Below the pieces are notes generated by a model. It did not search any database, had not been told where the DNA came from, and saw nothing but the letters and a program-made list of their open reading frames with translations. This document shows, piece after piece, positions 42,783 through 51,812 of a stretch of DNA of 64,000 bases (positions within the stretch are counted from its first letter, which is position 1; each line of letters begins with the position of its first letter). Both the position numbers and the translations under genes were made by a program. The DNA lies in NCBI RefSeq assembly GCF_014323725.1, contig NZ_JABVED010000001.1, positions 478,505 through 542,504 of the forward strand, given 5' to 3'. The stretch comes from Actinokineospora xionganensis (GTDB taxonomy: Bacteria > Actinomycetota > Actinomycetes > Mycobacteriales > Pseudonocardiaceae).

Positions 42783-44407
42783 CCGTGTTCTCGATTGTGC
42801 CCCGTCCGGAGTCCGTCCAGCGGGGGGACGGTGAATTCCCGCTCGACGCCGCCACCCGGATCGTCGCGGCGGAGCACCTGGTGCCCGTGGCGCACTGGCT
42901 GCAGTCCGCTCTACGGCCTGCGACCGGGCTGGCGCTGCCGCTGGCGCAGGACGCGGACCGGGCCATCACCCTCGTGCGTTCGGACGACCTGGGATCTGAG
43001 GCGTACCGACTGGACTGCACGCCGTCGGGGATCACTGTGGCAGGCGGGGACCCCGCGGGTGTCTTCCACGGATGTCAAACGCTGCTGCAACTGTTGCCGC
43101 CGGCGGTATACCGACGGGCCTTTGTGGACGATGTGCAATGGGCTGTGCCCGCCGTCGCGATCCGGGACACGCCGCGGTTCGGCTGGCGCGGAATGATGCT
43201 CGACGTGGCACGGCACTTCATGCCCAAGCACGACCTGCTGCGCCTCATCGACCTGCTCGCGATGCACCGGCTGAACACACTGCACCTGCACCTGACTGAC
43301 GACCAGGGATGGCGGGTCGAGATCCGCCGCTACCCGAAGCTGACCGAGGTCGGATCCTGGCGGCACGAGTCCCAGCTCGGCGCCGACCCCGACGCGGGCA
43401 ACGACGGTCGACCGCACGGCGGTTTCTACACCCAGGACGACATCCGAGAGATCGTCGCCTACGCGGCGAGCCGCTTCATCACCGTCGTCCCGGAGATCGA
43501 CGTCCCCGGCCACACCCAGGCAGCCATCGCCGCCTATCCCGAACTCGGGGTGTCGGGCGAACCCCGGGAGGTCTCACCGCGCTGGGGCATCAACGTCAAC
43601 GTCCTCAACACCGAGGACACCACCGTCGAGTTCTTCCGCGGCGTCTTCGACGAGATCATGGACCTGTTCCCCAGCCAGTACATCGGCGTCGGCGGCGACG
43701 AGTGTCCCAAGGAGCAGTGGCGGGTCGACGAGCGTACGCAAGCACTGATCCGCGAGCGGAGCCTTGCGGGGGAGACCGAACTGCAGGCCTGGTTCATCCA
43801 CCAGATCGGTGTCCACATCAGCGCCCGCGGCCGCCGGATGTACGGATGGGACGACCTGCTGGAGGGCGACCTCCCCGCGGACACGGTTGTCGCCTCGTGG
43901 CGCGGCATGACCGGTGCGGTCACCGCCGCGCGCAAGGGATACGACGTCGTGTCCTGTCCGGACGACCTGGTGTACCTGGATTACCGGCAGTCGGAACTCC
44001 CCGACGAGCCGATCCCGTTCTCCATCCCGCTCACCCTCGCCGACGCCTACTCCTTCGACCCCGTCCCGTCCGATCTTGGTCCGGACGAAGCGGGACGGGT
44101 GCTCGGCGGCCAGGCCAACCTCTGGACCGAGAACCTGGACTCACCCAGGACAGTCGACTACTTCGCCTTCCCGCGGCTGTGCGCGATCGCGGAAGCGTTG
44201 TGGAGCAACGGCGAACGCGACTTCGCCGAATTCGAGCCCCGGCTCGAAGAGCACCTGCACAGGCTCGACGCGCTTGGTGTCGAGTACCGCAGGCGCACCG
44301 GCCCGATGCCGTGGCAGACCCGCCCCGGCATCCCCGGAAAGCCGTCCGAGCGCGCCGAGTGGGCCGCGTTCATCGACGGGCTGGTCGCCAACATCCGCCC
44401 GAGCTGA
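42779..44407 (+). CDS. Cytosolic beta-N-acetylhexosaminidase, GH20
   Basis: The 542-residue GH20 enzyme has an N-terminal GH20b-like domain (1-120), then a TIM barrel with GWRGMMLDVARHFMPKHDL, HLHLTDDQGWRVEI and the catalytic pair Asp307-Glu308 in VGGDECPKEQW, then WDDLLEG and GGQANLWTEN. There is no signal peptide, unlike the GH20 at 49360, so it acts on imported oligosaccharides, releasing GlcNAc/GalNAc. ATGA coupling to the permease gene supports this. Confidence 0.93.
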   Translation: MTVFSIVPRPESVQRGDGEFPLDAATRIVAAEHLVPVAHWLQSALRPATGLALPLAQDADRAITLVRSDDLGSEAYRLDCTPSGITVAGGDPAGVFHGCQTLLQLLPPAVYRRAFVDDVQWAVPAVAIRDTPRFGWRGMMLDVARHFMPKHDLLRLIDLLAMHRLNTLHLHLTDDQGWRVEIRRYPKLTEVGSWRHESQLGADPDAGNDGRPHGGFYTQDDIREIVAYAASRFITVVPEIDVPGHTQAAIAAYPELGVSGEPREVSPRWGINVNVLNTEDTTVEFFRGVFDEIMDLFPSQYIGVGGDECPKEQWRVDERTQALIRERSLAGETELQAWFIHQIGVHISARGRRMYGWDDLLEGDLPADTVVASWRGMTGAVTAARKGYDVVSCPDDLVYLDYRQSELPDEPIPFSIPLTLADAYSFDPVPSDLGPDEAGRVLGGQANLWTENLDSPRTVDYFAFPRLCAIAEALWSNGERDFAEFEPRLEEHLHRLDALGVEYRRRTGPMPWQTRPGIPGKPSERAEWAAFIDGLVANIRPS

Positions 44408-44475
44408 CCAGGTCACTGGACATTTCGGCGGTGCCTACCCACCCCTGCAGGTAGTGACCGACGGAAGGACTTCTG

Positions 44476-47292
44476 ATGAAACAACAACGGATCAGACGAC
44501 TCCTGACCGCACTCGCGGCGGCCTTGCCCTTGACCACCGTGCTGGTCGCCGGGGCCGCCGCCCCCGCGACAGCCGCGGTACCGCTCGGGTCCGCCGGGAC
44601 GATCACCATCGGCGGGCTGTGCCTTGACGACGACGACTTCGGCACCGCCGACGGCACCATCATCAAAGTGTTCACCTGCAACGGATCCTCGGCGCAGAAA
44701 TGGACCTGGTACGACGACGGCACGCTGCGGATCTTCGGCAAGTGCGTCGACGTGACCGGCGCGGCCAACGCCACGGGCGCCCTGATCGTGCTCTACACGT
44801 GTTCGGCTCTCCCGCACCAGAAGTTCGCCCACCTTCCCGACGGAACGATCTACAGCGCCAAGTCCGGCAAGTGCCTGGCCGTCCAAGGCGCGATCGCCAA
44901 CGGCTCTCGCGTCGGACTCGCGCCGTGCGATCCCGCGCAGGCCAACCAGAAGTTCACCGCGGCGACGGCCCCCGCCGCGAAGTACGCCCTCTCCGCGGGC
45001 TCCGCGGTGCGCTACTCCCGGCCGGACGACACCCCGGCGGCCGTGTACCTGGACAAGGACGGCACGTTCTACTACCAGCAGGCCCACGCCCTCTACGGCG
45101 CGGACGAGCACCGCAAGTGGAGCTTCTTCACCGGCGCCGACTTCGACTCGACCACGCTCGCCCCGATCACGAACTCGGTGAACCCGAACAACTCCAACGA
45201 CAGCAACGCCGACACGACGTGGCGGTGCAACAACAGCCCCACCGGCCTGGAGTCCACCTACGCGCCGGCGGGCTCGTCATACTCCCAGCGCAACTACTGT
45301 GACCTCGCGGGTGTGTGGGTCGACCCGGACACCGGTGACTGGTACGGCCTGGTGCACAACGAGTTCACGCCGCAGCCCTTCGGCGACGGCATGCACTACG
45401 ACAGCATCGACTACGGCGTGTCCACCGACCAGGGCAAGACCTGGACCATCCGGGACCACGTGATCACCTCGCCGTACAGCGTCAAGCGCAACGACACCGC
45501 CGCCTTCCCGGCCTCCACCTACTACTACGGCGACGGCGACCAGCGGCTGTTCGTCGACTACGCCTCCGGCTACTTCTACGTCTTCTACGCCTCACGGGTC
45601 TTGAACAAGAGCGGCGGCGGCGCGGTCTGGCTCCAGCACGTCGCCCGCGCGCCGATCTCGCAGAAGATGGCGCCCTCGTCGTGGTCCAAGTGGTACAACG
45701 GCGCCTGGCAGACCCCCGGTGTCGGCGGCGCGGAGAGCAACATCATCCCGGCTGACGGCGGCGGCCCCGGCTACACCACGCCCGCCGAGGACTACAAGCC
45801 CGCCGCGACCGGCTCAGTCGCCTCGCAGGTCTCTTCCGGCGTCCTGCCCGACAACTCCCAGCTCGCGGTCATGAACATCGCCTGGAACGCCTACCTCGGG
45901 CTCTACATCGGAACACCGCAGAACAACGTCGCACAGGCCACCGACACCAAGACCCCGCTGCGCTTCTACGCCACCAAGGACCTCGCCACCCAGAAGTGGT
46001 TCGACCTCGGCCTGGTGGTCAACCAGCCGAACGGGGCGTGGTACCGCTGGCTGCTCGACTCGGCGAACCTGACCAGTTCCACGGTGCTAGGCAAGACGTT
46101 CCGCTCGTACTGCTCCTTCTACTGCTCCACCTACAGCGGCGAGTACGCGACGATCACCATCGCGCCCAAGTCGACCGCCGACCTGCCCGCCTCCCCGGTG
46201 CACAGCGGCGCCACCTATCGCGTCGGCGCGGGCAACGGCCAGTTCCTCACGCAGAGCGGATCCGGCCTCGCGACCACCACGGCCAACCCGACGGCGTGGA
46301 CCTTCACGCCCACCGGCGACGGCTTCCACAGCGTCGCCAACCGATCCACCGGCCACGCGCTCGGTGTCGGCGGCGACAACGCCGGTCGGGCGTGGGGTGC
46401 AGGGGTCTCCCTCGGCGCGGTGACCTGCGCGCCCACGGTCAACCAGCAGTGGTCCATCCAGGCGACCACCACGGGCTCTTACCGTCTGGTCAACAGGTAC
46501 AGCGGCCTCGCGCTCAGCCTTTCCGGCACGGTCGTCACGGCGCCGCAGCGGAACTGGGTCAACGCGGGCACCGCCGGTGACACCCGCTCGCCCTCCGCGC
46601 AGACCCTGGCGTTCAGCGTGGTCGACACGGCGATCGGGAACACCGTGACCGTGGCCTGCCCCGGCAACCAGAGTTCGCCCGCGGCCGCGGCGATCAGCCC
46701 GGTCCAGATCGCCGCCGTGGACTCCGACCGCACCCAGTCGCTGACCTACTCGGCGAGCGGGCTGCCCGGTGGGCTGTCCATCAACACGGGCACTGGAGAG
46801 ATCACCGGCACCCCGACTGGTGCGGGCACCTCCTCGGTGACGGTGACCGCGACTGACGGGTCCGGGGCCTCGGGTTCGACCACGTTCACCTGGGTCGTCA
46901 CGCCGGCAGACCTGGCCCGCGACAAGCCCACCACGGCTTCGTCGGTCGAGGCGACGACCCTCGCCGCCACTCAGGCCACCGACGGCAACCCGAGCACCCG
47001 ATGGGCCAGCGCCTACGCCGACCCGCAGTGGCTGCGGGTCGACCTCGGCTCGACCCGGACGATCACCGGGGTGGGCCTGGCGTGGGAAGCTGCTTACGCC
47101 AAGGCGTATCAGATCCAGGTGTCCAATGACGGGACGAGTTGGACGACGATCTACTCGACGTCGACCAGCACCGGCGGCACGCAGGACCTGGCGGGCCTGA
47201 CCGGGTCCGGCCGCTACGTCAGGATGCTCGGGACGACCCGCGCCACCTCGTTCGGCTATTCCCTCTGGTCGTTCAACGTCTACGGCTCCTGA
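44476..47292 (+). CDS. Secreted sialidase-like glycan enzyme with ricin, putative-Ig and F5/8C modules
   Basis: This is a 938-residue secreted protein. It has a signal peptide (residues 1-34, ending ATAA), a CBM13/ricin-like lectin (~35-165), a six-bladed-propeller-like domain (~170-575) with an Asp-box-like STDQGKTW, a second ricin-like segment (~590-710), a He_PIG Ig fold (LTYSASGLPGGLSINTGTGE, ~735-815) and a C-terminal F5/8C/CBM32 (~820-938). The central domain is not a textbook GH33: I do not see the full Arg triad, so the substrate is uncertain. It follows the cytosolic GH20 by 68 bases. Confidence 0.75.
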   Translation: MKQQRIRRLLTALAAALPLTTVLVAGAAAPATAAVPLGSAGTITIGGLCLDDDDFGTADGTIIKVFTCNGSSAQKWTWYDDGTLRIFGKCVDVTGAANATGALIVLYTCSALPHQKFAHLPDGTIYSAKSGKCLAVQGAIANGSRVGLAPCDPAQANQKFTAATAPAAKYALSAGSAVRYSRPDDTPAAVYLDKDGTFYYQQAHALYGADEHRKWSFFTGADFDSTTLAPITNSVNPNNSNDSNADTTWRCNNSPTGLESTYAPAGSSYSQRNYCDLAGVWVDPDTGDWYGLVHNEFTPQPFGDGMHYDSIDYGVSTDQGKTWTIRDHVITSPYSVKRNDTAAFPASTYYYGDGDQRLFVDYASGYFYVFYASRVLNKSGGGAVWLQHVARAPISQKMAPSSWSKWYNGAWQTPGVGGAESNIIPADGGGPGYTTPAEDYKPAATGSVASQVSSGVLPDNSQLAVMNIAWNAYLGLYIGTPQNNVAQATDTKTPLRFYATKDLATQKWFDLGLVVNQPNGAWYRWLLDSANLTSSTVLGKTFRSYCSFYCSTYSGEYATITIAPKSTADLPASPVHSGATYRVGAGNGQFLTQSGSGLATTTANPTAWTFTPTGDGFHSVANRSTGHALGVGGDNAGRAWGAGVSLGAVTCAPTVNQQWSIQATTTGSYRLVNRYSGLALSLSGTVVTAPQRNWVNAGTAGDTRSPSAQTLAFSVVDTAIGNTVTVACPGNQSSPAAAAISPVQIAAVDSDRTQSLTYSASGLPGGLSINTGTGEITGTPTGAGTSSVTVTATDGSGASGSTTFTWVVTPADLARDKPTTASSVEATTLAATQATDGNPSTRWASAYADPQWLRVDLGSTRTITGVGLAWEAAYAKAYQIQVSNDGTSWTTIYSTSTSTGGTQDLAGLTGSGRYVRMLGTTRATSFGYSLWSFNVYGS

Positions 47293-47298
47293 AGCCAC

Positions 47299-47332
47299 GG
47301 GCCGCGCCTGCCCGAGCGGGCAGGCGCGGCCC
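47299..47332 (+). terminator. Perfect 15-bp terminator-like hairpin
   Basis: GGGCCGCGCCTGCCC at 47299-47313 pairs perfectly with 47318-47332 around a 4-nt GAGC loop, 6 bases after the stop of the sialidase-like gene. No U-tract, usual in actinobacteria. It separates the glycosidase gene from the ATPase gene. Confidence 0.85.
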
Positions 47333-47365
47333 GCTCGCACTTCCCTCAAGTGACAAGGAGCCCTC

Positions 47366-48445
47366 ATGGCCACTGTCGAGTACCGGGGCGCGACCCGACA
47401 CTACGCGGGTACCAGCAGCCCTGCTGTGGACAACCTCGATCTGCGTATCCGCGACGGTGAGTGCATGGTGCTGGTCGGCCCCTCTGGTTGCGGCAAGTCC
47501 ACTGCCTTGCGCATGCTCGCGGGTCTGGAGGCGGTCGACGGTGGCGAGATCCGCATCGGCGGCGCCGATGTCACCCACGCCGAACCCAAGGAGCGCGACA
47601 TCGCGATGGTGTTCCAGAACTACGCGCTCTACCCGCACATGACCGTGCGGCAGAACATCGCCTTCCACCTCAGGGTCGCGAAAATGGGCACACGCGAGAT
47701 CGAGCACAGGGTCTCCGAGGCCGCGCGGATGCTGGAACTGGAGCCCTACCTCGACCGCAGACCCGACAAGCTCTCCGGCGGCCAACGCCAGCGGGTCGCC
47801 ATGGGCCGGGCGATCATCCGGCGGCCGCGGGTGTTCTGCATGGACGAGCCACTGTCCAACTTGGACGCGAAGCTGCGGGTGCAGACCCGTACGCAGATCG
47901 CCTCCCTGCAGCGCCGCCTCGGTGTCACGACGGTGTACGTCACGCACGACCAAGTCGAGGCCATGACCATGGGCGACCGGGTCGCGATCCTCAAGGACGG
48001 CAGGCTCCAACAGTGCGACACCCCGCGCACTGTGTTCGACAGACCGAGGAATCTCTTCGTCGCGGGCTTTATCGGCTCCCCGGCGATGAACTTGATCCCC
48101 CTGTACGCGCAGGACTGGTCGGTGGAGTTCGGCGGCACCCGCATCGGCCTCACCCCGGCGCAGCGGGCCGCGGCCTCCAGCCGCGAGATCACCATCGGTG
48201 TGCGACCGGAGGGCCTGCGTGTCGTCGGGGCCGCCCAGGGGCGCCGGGTGGTGATCGAGATGGTCGAGGAACTGGGCAGCGACAACTACCTCTACACCTC
48301 AGCCGACGGCAACTCCGCGCGGCCGATCGTGGTCCGCTCCGGCACTCGGGAGATCCCCTCTCGCGGCACCACCATCGGCCTGCGGCTCCACCGAGCCGAC
48401 ATCCACCTCTTCGACAGTCTCACCGGCGAACGCCTCCCAGACTGA
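47366..48445 (+). CDS. MsiK/UgpC-like ABC transporter ATPase
   Basis: The 359-residue ATPase has Walker A GPSGCGKST (38-46), Q-loop VFQNYALYPHMTV, signature LSGGQRQRVAMGRA, Walker B VFCMDEPLSNLDAK and switch His in VYVTHDQVEA, plus a C-terminal TOBE/MOI-type domain, as in MsiK-like multi-sugar ATPases. RBS AAGGAG stands 6 bases before the start. It is encoded with its transporter rather than elsewhere, and probably energises the permeases at 40945-42782. Confidence 0.92.
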   Translation: MATVEYRGATRHYAGTSSPAVDNLDLRIRDGECMVLVGPSGCGKSTALRMLAGLEAVDGGEIRIGGADVTHAEPKERDIAMVFQNYALYPHMTVRQNIAFHLRVAKMGTREIEHRVSEAARMLELEPYLDRRPDKLSGGQRQRVAMGRAIIRRPRVFCMDEPLSNLDAKLRVQTRTQIASLQRRLGVTTVYVTHDQVEAMTMGDRVAILKDGRLQQCDTPRTVFDRPRNLFVAGFIGSPAMNLIPLYAQDWSVEFGGTRIGLTPAQRAAASSREITIGVRPEGLRVVGAAQGRRVVIEMVEELGSDNYLYTSADGNSARPIVVRSGTREIPSRGTTIGLRLHRADIHLFDSLTGERLPD

Positions 48446-48456
48446 GGAGTGATCCT

Positions 48457-49170
48457 GTGCAGACAAAGTACCGCCTGGTCGCGAACCAGCTCATCGACTC
48501 GATCAACCGCGGCGAGTACCCGGTGGGCAGCGCGCTTCCCCCGCTGCACGAACTGACCCGACGATTCGACATCGCCCGCGGCACCGCCCGCTCGGCGATC
48601 GCCGTCCTGGTGGCTGAAGGCCTGGCGGTGGTCAAACAAGGCGCCGGGACCGTCGTGTGCGCGACAGCGCCGACCGCCCGTCGGCCCGACAACCGCACCC
48701 CGGATCGAGAGCACCTCCACGTCGTGCTGAGCGGCTGGGCCCACGCCGACGCCGAGGTGTCCACCCGCCTCGGTCTGCGCGCGGGTGGCCTGGTCGTGCA
48801 TAGGATCAGGCACCACCGCAGCGGGCGAAAACTTGTCCAGATCGACCAGCAATGGATCCCCGCGACAGTCGCGAGGCGAATCGAGGCCCACACGGGGCAT
48901 GACATCGCCGACACCGAGAGCACCCCGCACAGCAACCTGATCACCTTGATGCGGCATGCAGGCCTGCATCCGGTTGTCGCGGCGATCACCGTGCACGCGC
49001 GCATGCCCGAACACCTCGAATGCGCGCGCATGAGCATCCCGCCGACCAAGCCGGTACTCGTCACCCACCAGGTCGTCCACGACTCGACCGGCAACCCCGT
49101 GGAGACAACCACCACTGTCGGCTCACCCAACCTCGCCTGCCCGATGTTCACCGTCCCGGTTCCTGCTTGA
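48457..49170 (+). CDS. GntR-family regulator with UTRA domain (DasR-like)
   Basis: This 237-residue protein has a GntR winged helix (LHELTRRFDIARGTARSAI, ending GAGTVV) and a UTRA ligand domain, as in HutC/DasR regulators. GTG 48457 follows GAGGAG by 8 bases and the ATPase stop by 11. DasR-type proteins bind 16-bp TGGT-ACCA palindromes and respond to GlcNAc-phosphates. A site of this form overlaps the start of the GH20 gene at 49360, 190 bases downstream, making it the likely local target. Confidence 0.88.
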   Translation: MQTKYRLVANQLIDSINRGEYPVGSALPPLHELTRRFDIARGTARSAIAVLVAEGLAVVKQGAGTVVCATAPTARRPDNRTPDREHLHVVLSGWAHADAEVSTRLGLRAGGLVVHRIRHHRSGRKLVQIDQQWIPATVARRIEAHTGHDIADTESTPHSNLITLMRHAGLHPVVAAITVHARMPEHLECARMSIPPTKPVLVTHQVVHDSTGNPVETTTTVGSPNLACPMFTVPVPA

Positions 49171-49324
49171 AGTGCGCCTACCCGGGCATGGAACTCCAGT
49201 CGCATGCTTGACGACATCTGCTCCATTATGGACGCTCGCACGGAGTCGGTTCGGCCCGTACCGGACGTGCGTTAGATGTGTTGCGCCCCTTGGTAATCCG
49301 CTTGAAACGCCCTCGACGACACTC

Positions 49325-49353
49325 TTGACATCCTTCGTCCGAACCGCAAACAT
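49325..49353 (+). promoter_or_regulatory. Promoter giving a leaderless GH20 transcript
   Basis: TTGACA at 49325-49330 and AAACAT at 49348-49353 are separated by 17 bp. Six bases later stands ATG 49360, which has no Shine-Dalgarno. The transcription start would fall on or at the start codon, so the mRNA is predicted leaderless. Confidence 0.5.
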
Positions 49354-49358
49354 TGGTG

Positions 49359-49374
49359 AATGGTTCAGACCATT
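49359..49374. promoter_or_regulatory. DasR-like (dre) operator on the GH20 start codon
   Basis: AATGGTTCAGACCATT is a 16-bp palindrome with perfect 6-bp arms. It agrees with the DasR consensus ACTGGTCTAGACCAGT at 12 of 16 positions, including TGGT and ACCA. It covers the start codon and predicted transcription start, a position suited to repression by the GntR/UTRA protein at 48457. Confidence 0.7.
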
Positions 49375-51675
49375 AATCGCGGCCTCGCCCTCTCGCTCGC
49401 CGCGCTGGCACTCCTGTCCACAGCGCCCGCGGCGGCCCAAGATGACCCGGCGGTCAACGCCGCACCGCAGGTGGTCCCCGCGGTGCGGCAGTGGAGCGGT
49501 GGCGTCGGGCGGCTGCGACTCGGGCCCGACACCAAGATCGTGCTCGACCCCGCGGACGGCGGCGCGCTACGCGATGTCGCCGAGCAGGTTGGCGCCGACC
49601 TGACCGAGATGACCGGCTGGCCGGTGCCTGCCGTCCGGGAGGGTCGGGCGGGTGAGCGTGACCTTGTCCTCGACCTGGACGCGGGCGCCGACGTCGGGCC
49701 GACCGAACTCGCCTTGAAAGAGGGGTACCGGCTCACGACCGATTCGCGGGTCACGATCACCAGCCGCACACCGGTCGGCGCGTACTGGGGGACCAGGACG
49801 CTGTTGCAGATGCTGTCCTTCGACGGCCAGGCCTCGGCGTCGGTCCCTGTCGGCTCCCTTGTGGACTGGCCGAACGTCGCCGTGCGCGGGTTCATGCTCG
49901 ACGTCGGGCGGCGCTGGTTCGACCACGACTTCATGCGCGACTACGTGCGGCACATGAGCTGGTTCAAGCTCAACACCTTCCAGGTGCACCTCAACGACAA
50001 CGAGATCACCGCGCCCGGCGGCGACTGGTCGAAGGCGTACTCGGCGTTCCGGCTGGCCAGTGACAACCCGCGGTTCGCGGGGCTCGCCGCGACCGACGGC
50101 GCGTTCACCCGCGCCGACTGGGACCGGCTCGAGGAGGTCGCCGCGGACCGGTTCGTCACCGTGGTGCCCGAGATCGACGCGCCCGCCCATGCGCGGGCGT
50201 TCATCGAGTTCGACCCGAGCCTCGGCCTCAACGGCGGCAACTCCGACCACCTCGACCTGCGCAACCCCGCGGCCACCCAATTCATGAAGGACGTCTACGA
50301 CGAGTTCGCGCCCTGGTTCCGCGCCCCGGCGATCCATGTCGGGGCCGACGAGTACCCGCGCGCCTACGCGACCCAGTACCGCGACTATGTCAACGAGATC
50401 GCGGCGCACGTGCGCGGGCTGGGCAAGGAGGTGCGCGCGTGGGGCAGCCTGTCGGTGATGTCGGGCGGTGCCAACGGGTATGACCGCGACATCACCATGC
50501 ACTCGTGGAACAACGGCTGGTACGGCCCGAAAGCCGCCCTCGCCGACGGTTACCCGCTGATCAACACCAACGACGGCCTGCTCTACATCGTGCCGTTCGC
50601 GAACTACTACCACGGCAAGGGCCTTGATGGTCGTTGGCTGCACGCCAACTGGGAGCCGCACGTCTTCGCGGGTGGCCAGACCGTCGACCCGGAGCACCCG
50701 CTGCTGCGCGGCGCGATGTCCGCGGTCTGGAACGACCTGGTGCACGCCAAGTACACCGCGACCGACGTGCACGGCCTGGTGGAGCCGACGTTCGGGCTGC
50801 TGGCGCAGAAGATGTGGCGCGGCAAGGTGCCAGGGCAGACCTACGAGCAGTTCATGGCGACCGTGGGTGACCTCGGCGTCGGCCCCGGCATGGAGAACCT
50901 GCAAACCACCCTGCCCGGCGGCGACCGCGGCCTGCGCACCCGGGTCGACCCGCCGCCCGTGCTCGCGGGCGGTGAGACGGCGAGGATGGCGGCCACGGTG
51001 ACGAACACCGGGCACTACGCCGTCGACACGGTCGACGCCGCGTTGGCGTTGTCCCTGCCCGGGGTGCGGGTTGTCCCGGCGAGCGTCGGGCCGGACATCC
51101 TCGAACCCGGCGCGACCGGAACGTGGGCATGGCAGGTCACCGCTGACCCCGGCGTGGCGACAGGCACGGCGCGCGCCGAGGTGACGTTCACAGCCAACCG
51201 GCGCGGCCGGGAGGTCGGTTCGCGCGCTTTCGGCGTGGCGAGGACGGTCGAAGCCGCGCCTGCGGGCACCGAGCACCTGTCGTTCACGGCGACGGCCACC
51301 GCGTCCTCGGTGGAGGGAAACCTCGACCGACTCGCCGCCAGTCATGTCAACGACGGCGACCTTGGCACCCGGTGGGCATCGCGCTACACCGACGCCGAGT
51401 GGATTCAGCTCCGGTTGGCGCGGCCGTCGACGATCCGGTCGGTGAAGCTGTTCTGGGAGGCGGCTTGCGCAGCTCGGTACCGGGTGCAGACCTCTATGGA
51501 CGGTGTCACCTGGCATGACGCCGCCACGGTCGACCAGGCGCGCTGCGGTGTGGAATCAATAGCGCTCGACGCACCGGAACCCGCCCTGTACGTGCGGCTG
51601 CAAGGCGTCGGCCGCGCGACGGGCTACGGCTACTCGCTCCACGAATTTTGGGCGTTCGGCACAGCGATCAGTTGA
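49360..51675 (+). CDS. Secreted GH20 hexosaminidase/lacto-N-biosidase-like with F5/8C module
   Basis: The 771-residue secreted enzyme has a signal peptide (1-26, ending AAA), a GH20b domain (~45-160), and a GH20 barrel with VRGFMLDVGRRWF, FQVHLND and catalytic Asp330-Glu331 in HVGADEYPRAY. A NEW3-type beta-sandwich follows (~535-640), then a C-terminal F5/8C/CBM32 (~640-771; WASRYTDAEWIQL, ATGYGYSLHEFW). The barrel motifs are nearer lacto-N-biosidase-like GH20 enzymes than the cytosolic GH20 here. It would release GlcNAc-containing units outside the cell. Confidence 0.9.
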   Translation: MVQTINRGLALSLAALALLSTAPAAAQDDPAVNAAPQVVPAVRQWSGGVGRLRLGPDTKIVLDPADGGALRDVAEQVGADLTEMTGWPVPAVREGRAGERDLVLDLDAGADVGPTELALKEGYRLTTDSRVTITSRTPVGAYWGTRTLLQMLSFDGQASASVPVGSLVDWPNVAVRGFMLDVGRRWFDHDFMRDYVRHMSWFKLNTFQVHLNDNEITAPGGDWSKAYSAFRLASDNPRFAGLAATDGAFTRADWDRLEEVAADRFVTVVPEIDAPAHARAFIEFDPSLGLNGGNSDHLDLRNPAATQFMKDVYDEFAPWFRAPAIHVGADEYPRAYATQYRDYVNEIAAHVRGLGKEVRAWGSLSVMSGGANGYDRDITMHSWNNGWYGPKAALADGYPLINTNDGLLYIVPFANYYHGKGLDGRWLHANWEPHVFAGGQTVDPEHPLLRGAMSAVWNDLVHAKYTATDVHGLVEPTFGLLAQKMWRGKVPGQTYEQFMATVGDLGVGPGMENLQTTLPGGDRGLRTRVDPPPVLAGGETARMAATVTNTGHYAVDTVDAALALSLPGVRVVPASVGPDILEPGATGTWAWQVTADPGVATGTARAEVTFTANRRGREVGSRAFGVARTVEAAPAGTEHLSFTATATASSVEGNLDRLAASHVNDGDLGTRWASRYTDAEWIQLRLARPSTIRSVKLFWEAACAARYRVQTSMDGVTWHDAATVDQARCGVESIALDAPEPALYVRLQGVGRATGYGYSLHEFWAFGTAIS

Positions 51676-51812
51676 CATAATGATCCGATGTTTTGTCGGT
51701 GGATCTTGCGTGGGCATGCTCAATCCCTGCACACTTCACCCAGCTCGGAGTCATTGATGCGCTAATCCGCCCGTTCTGTCATCGGATGTATCAGTCGTTG
51801 GAAGAGGAAGTT

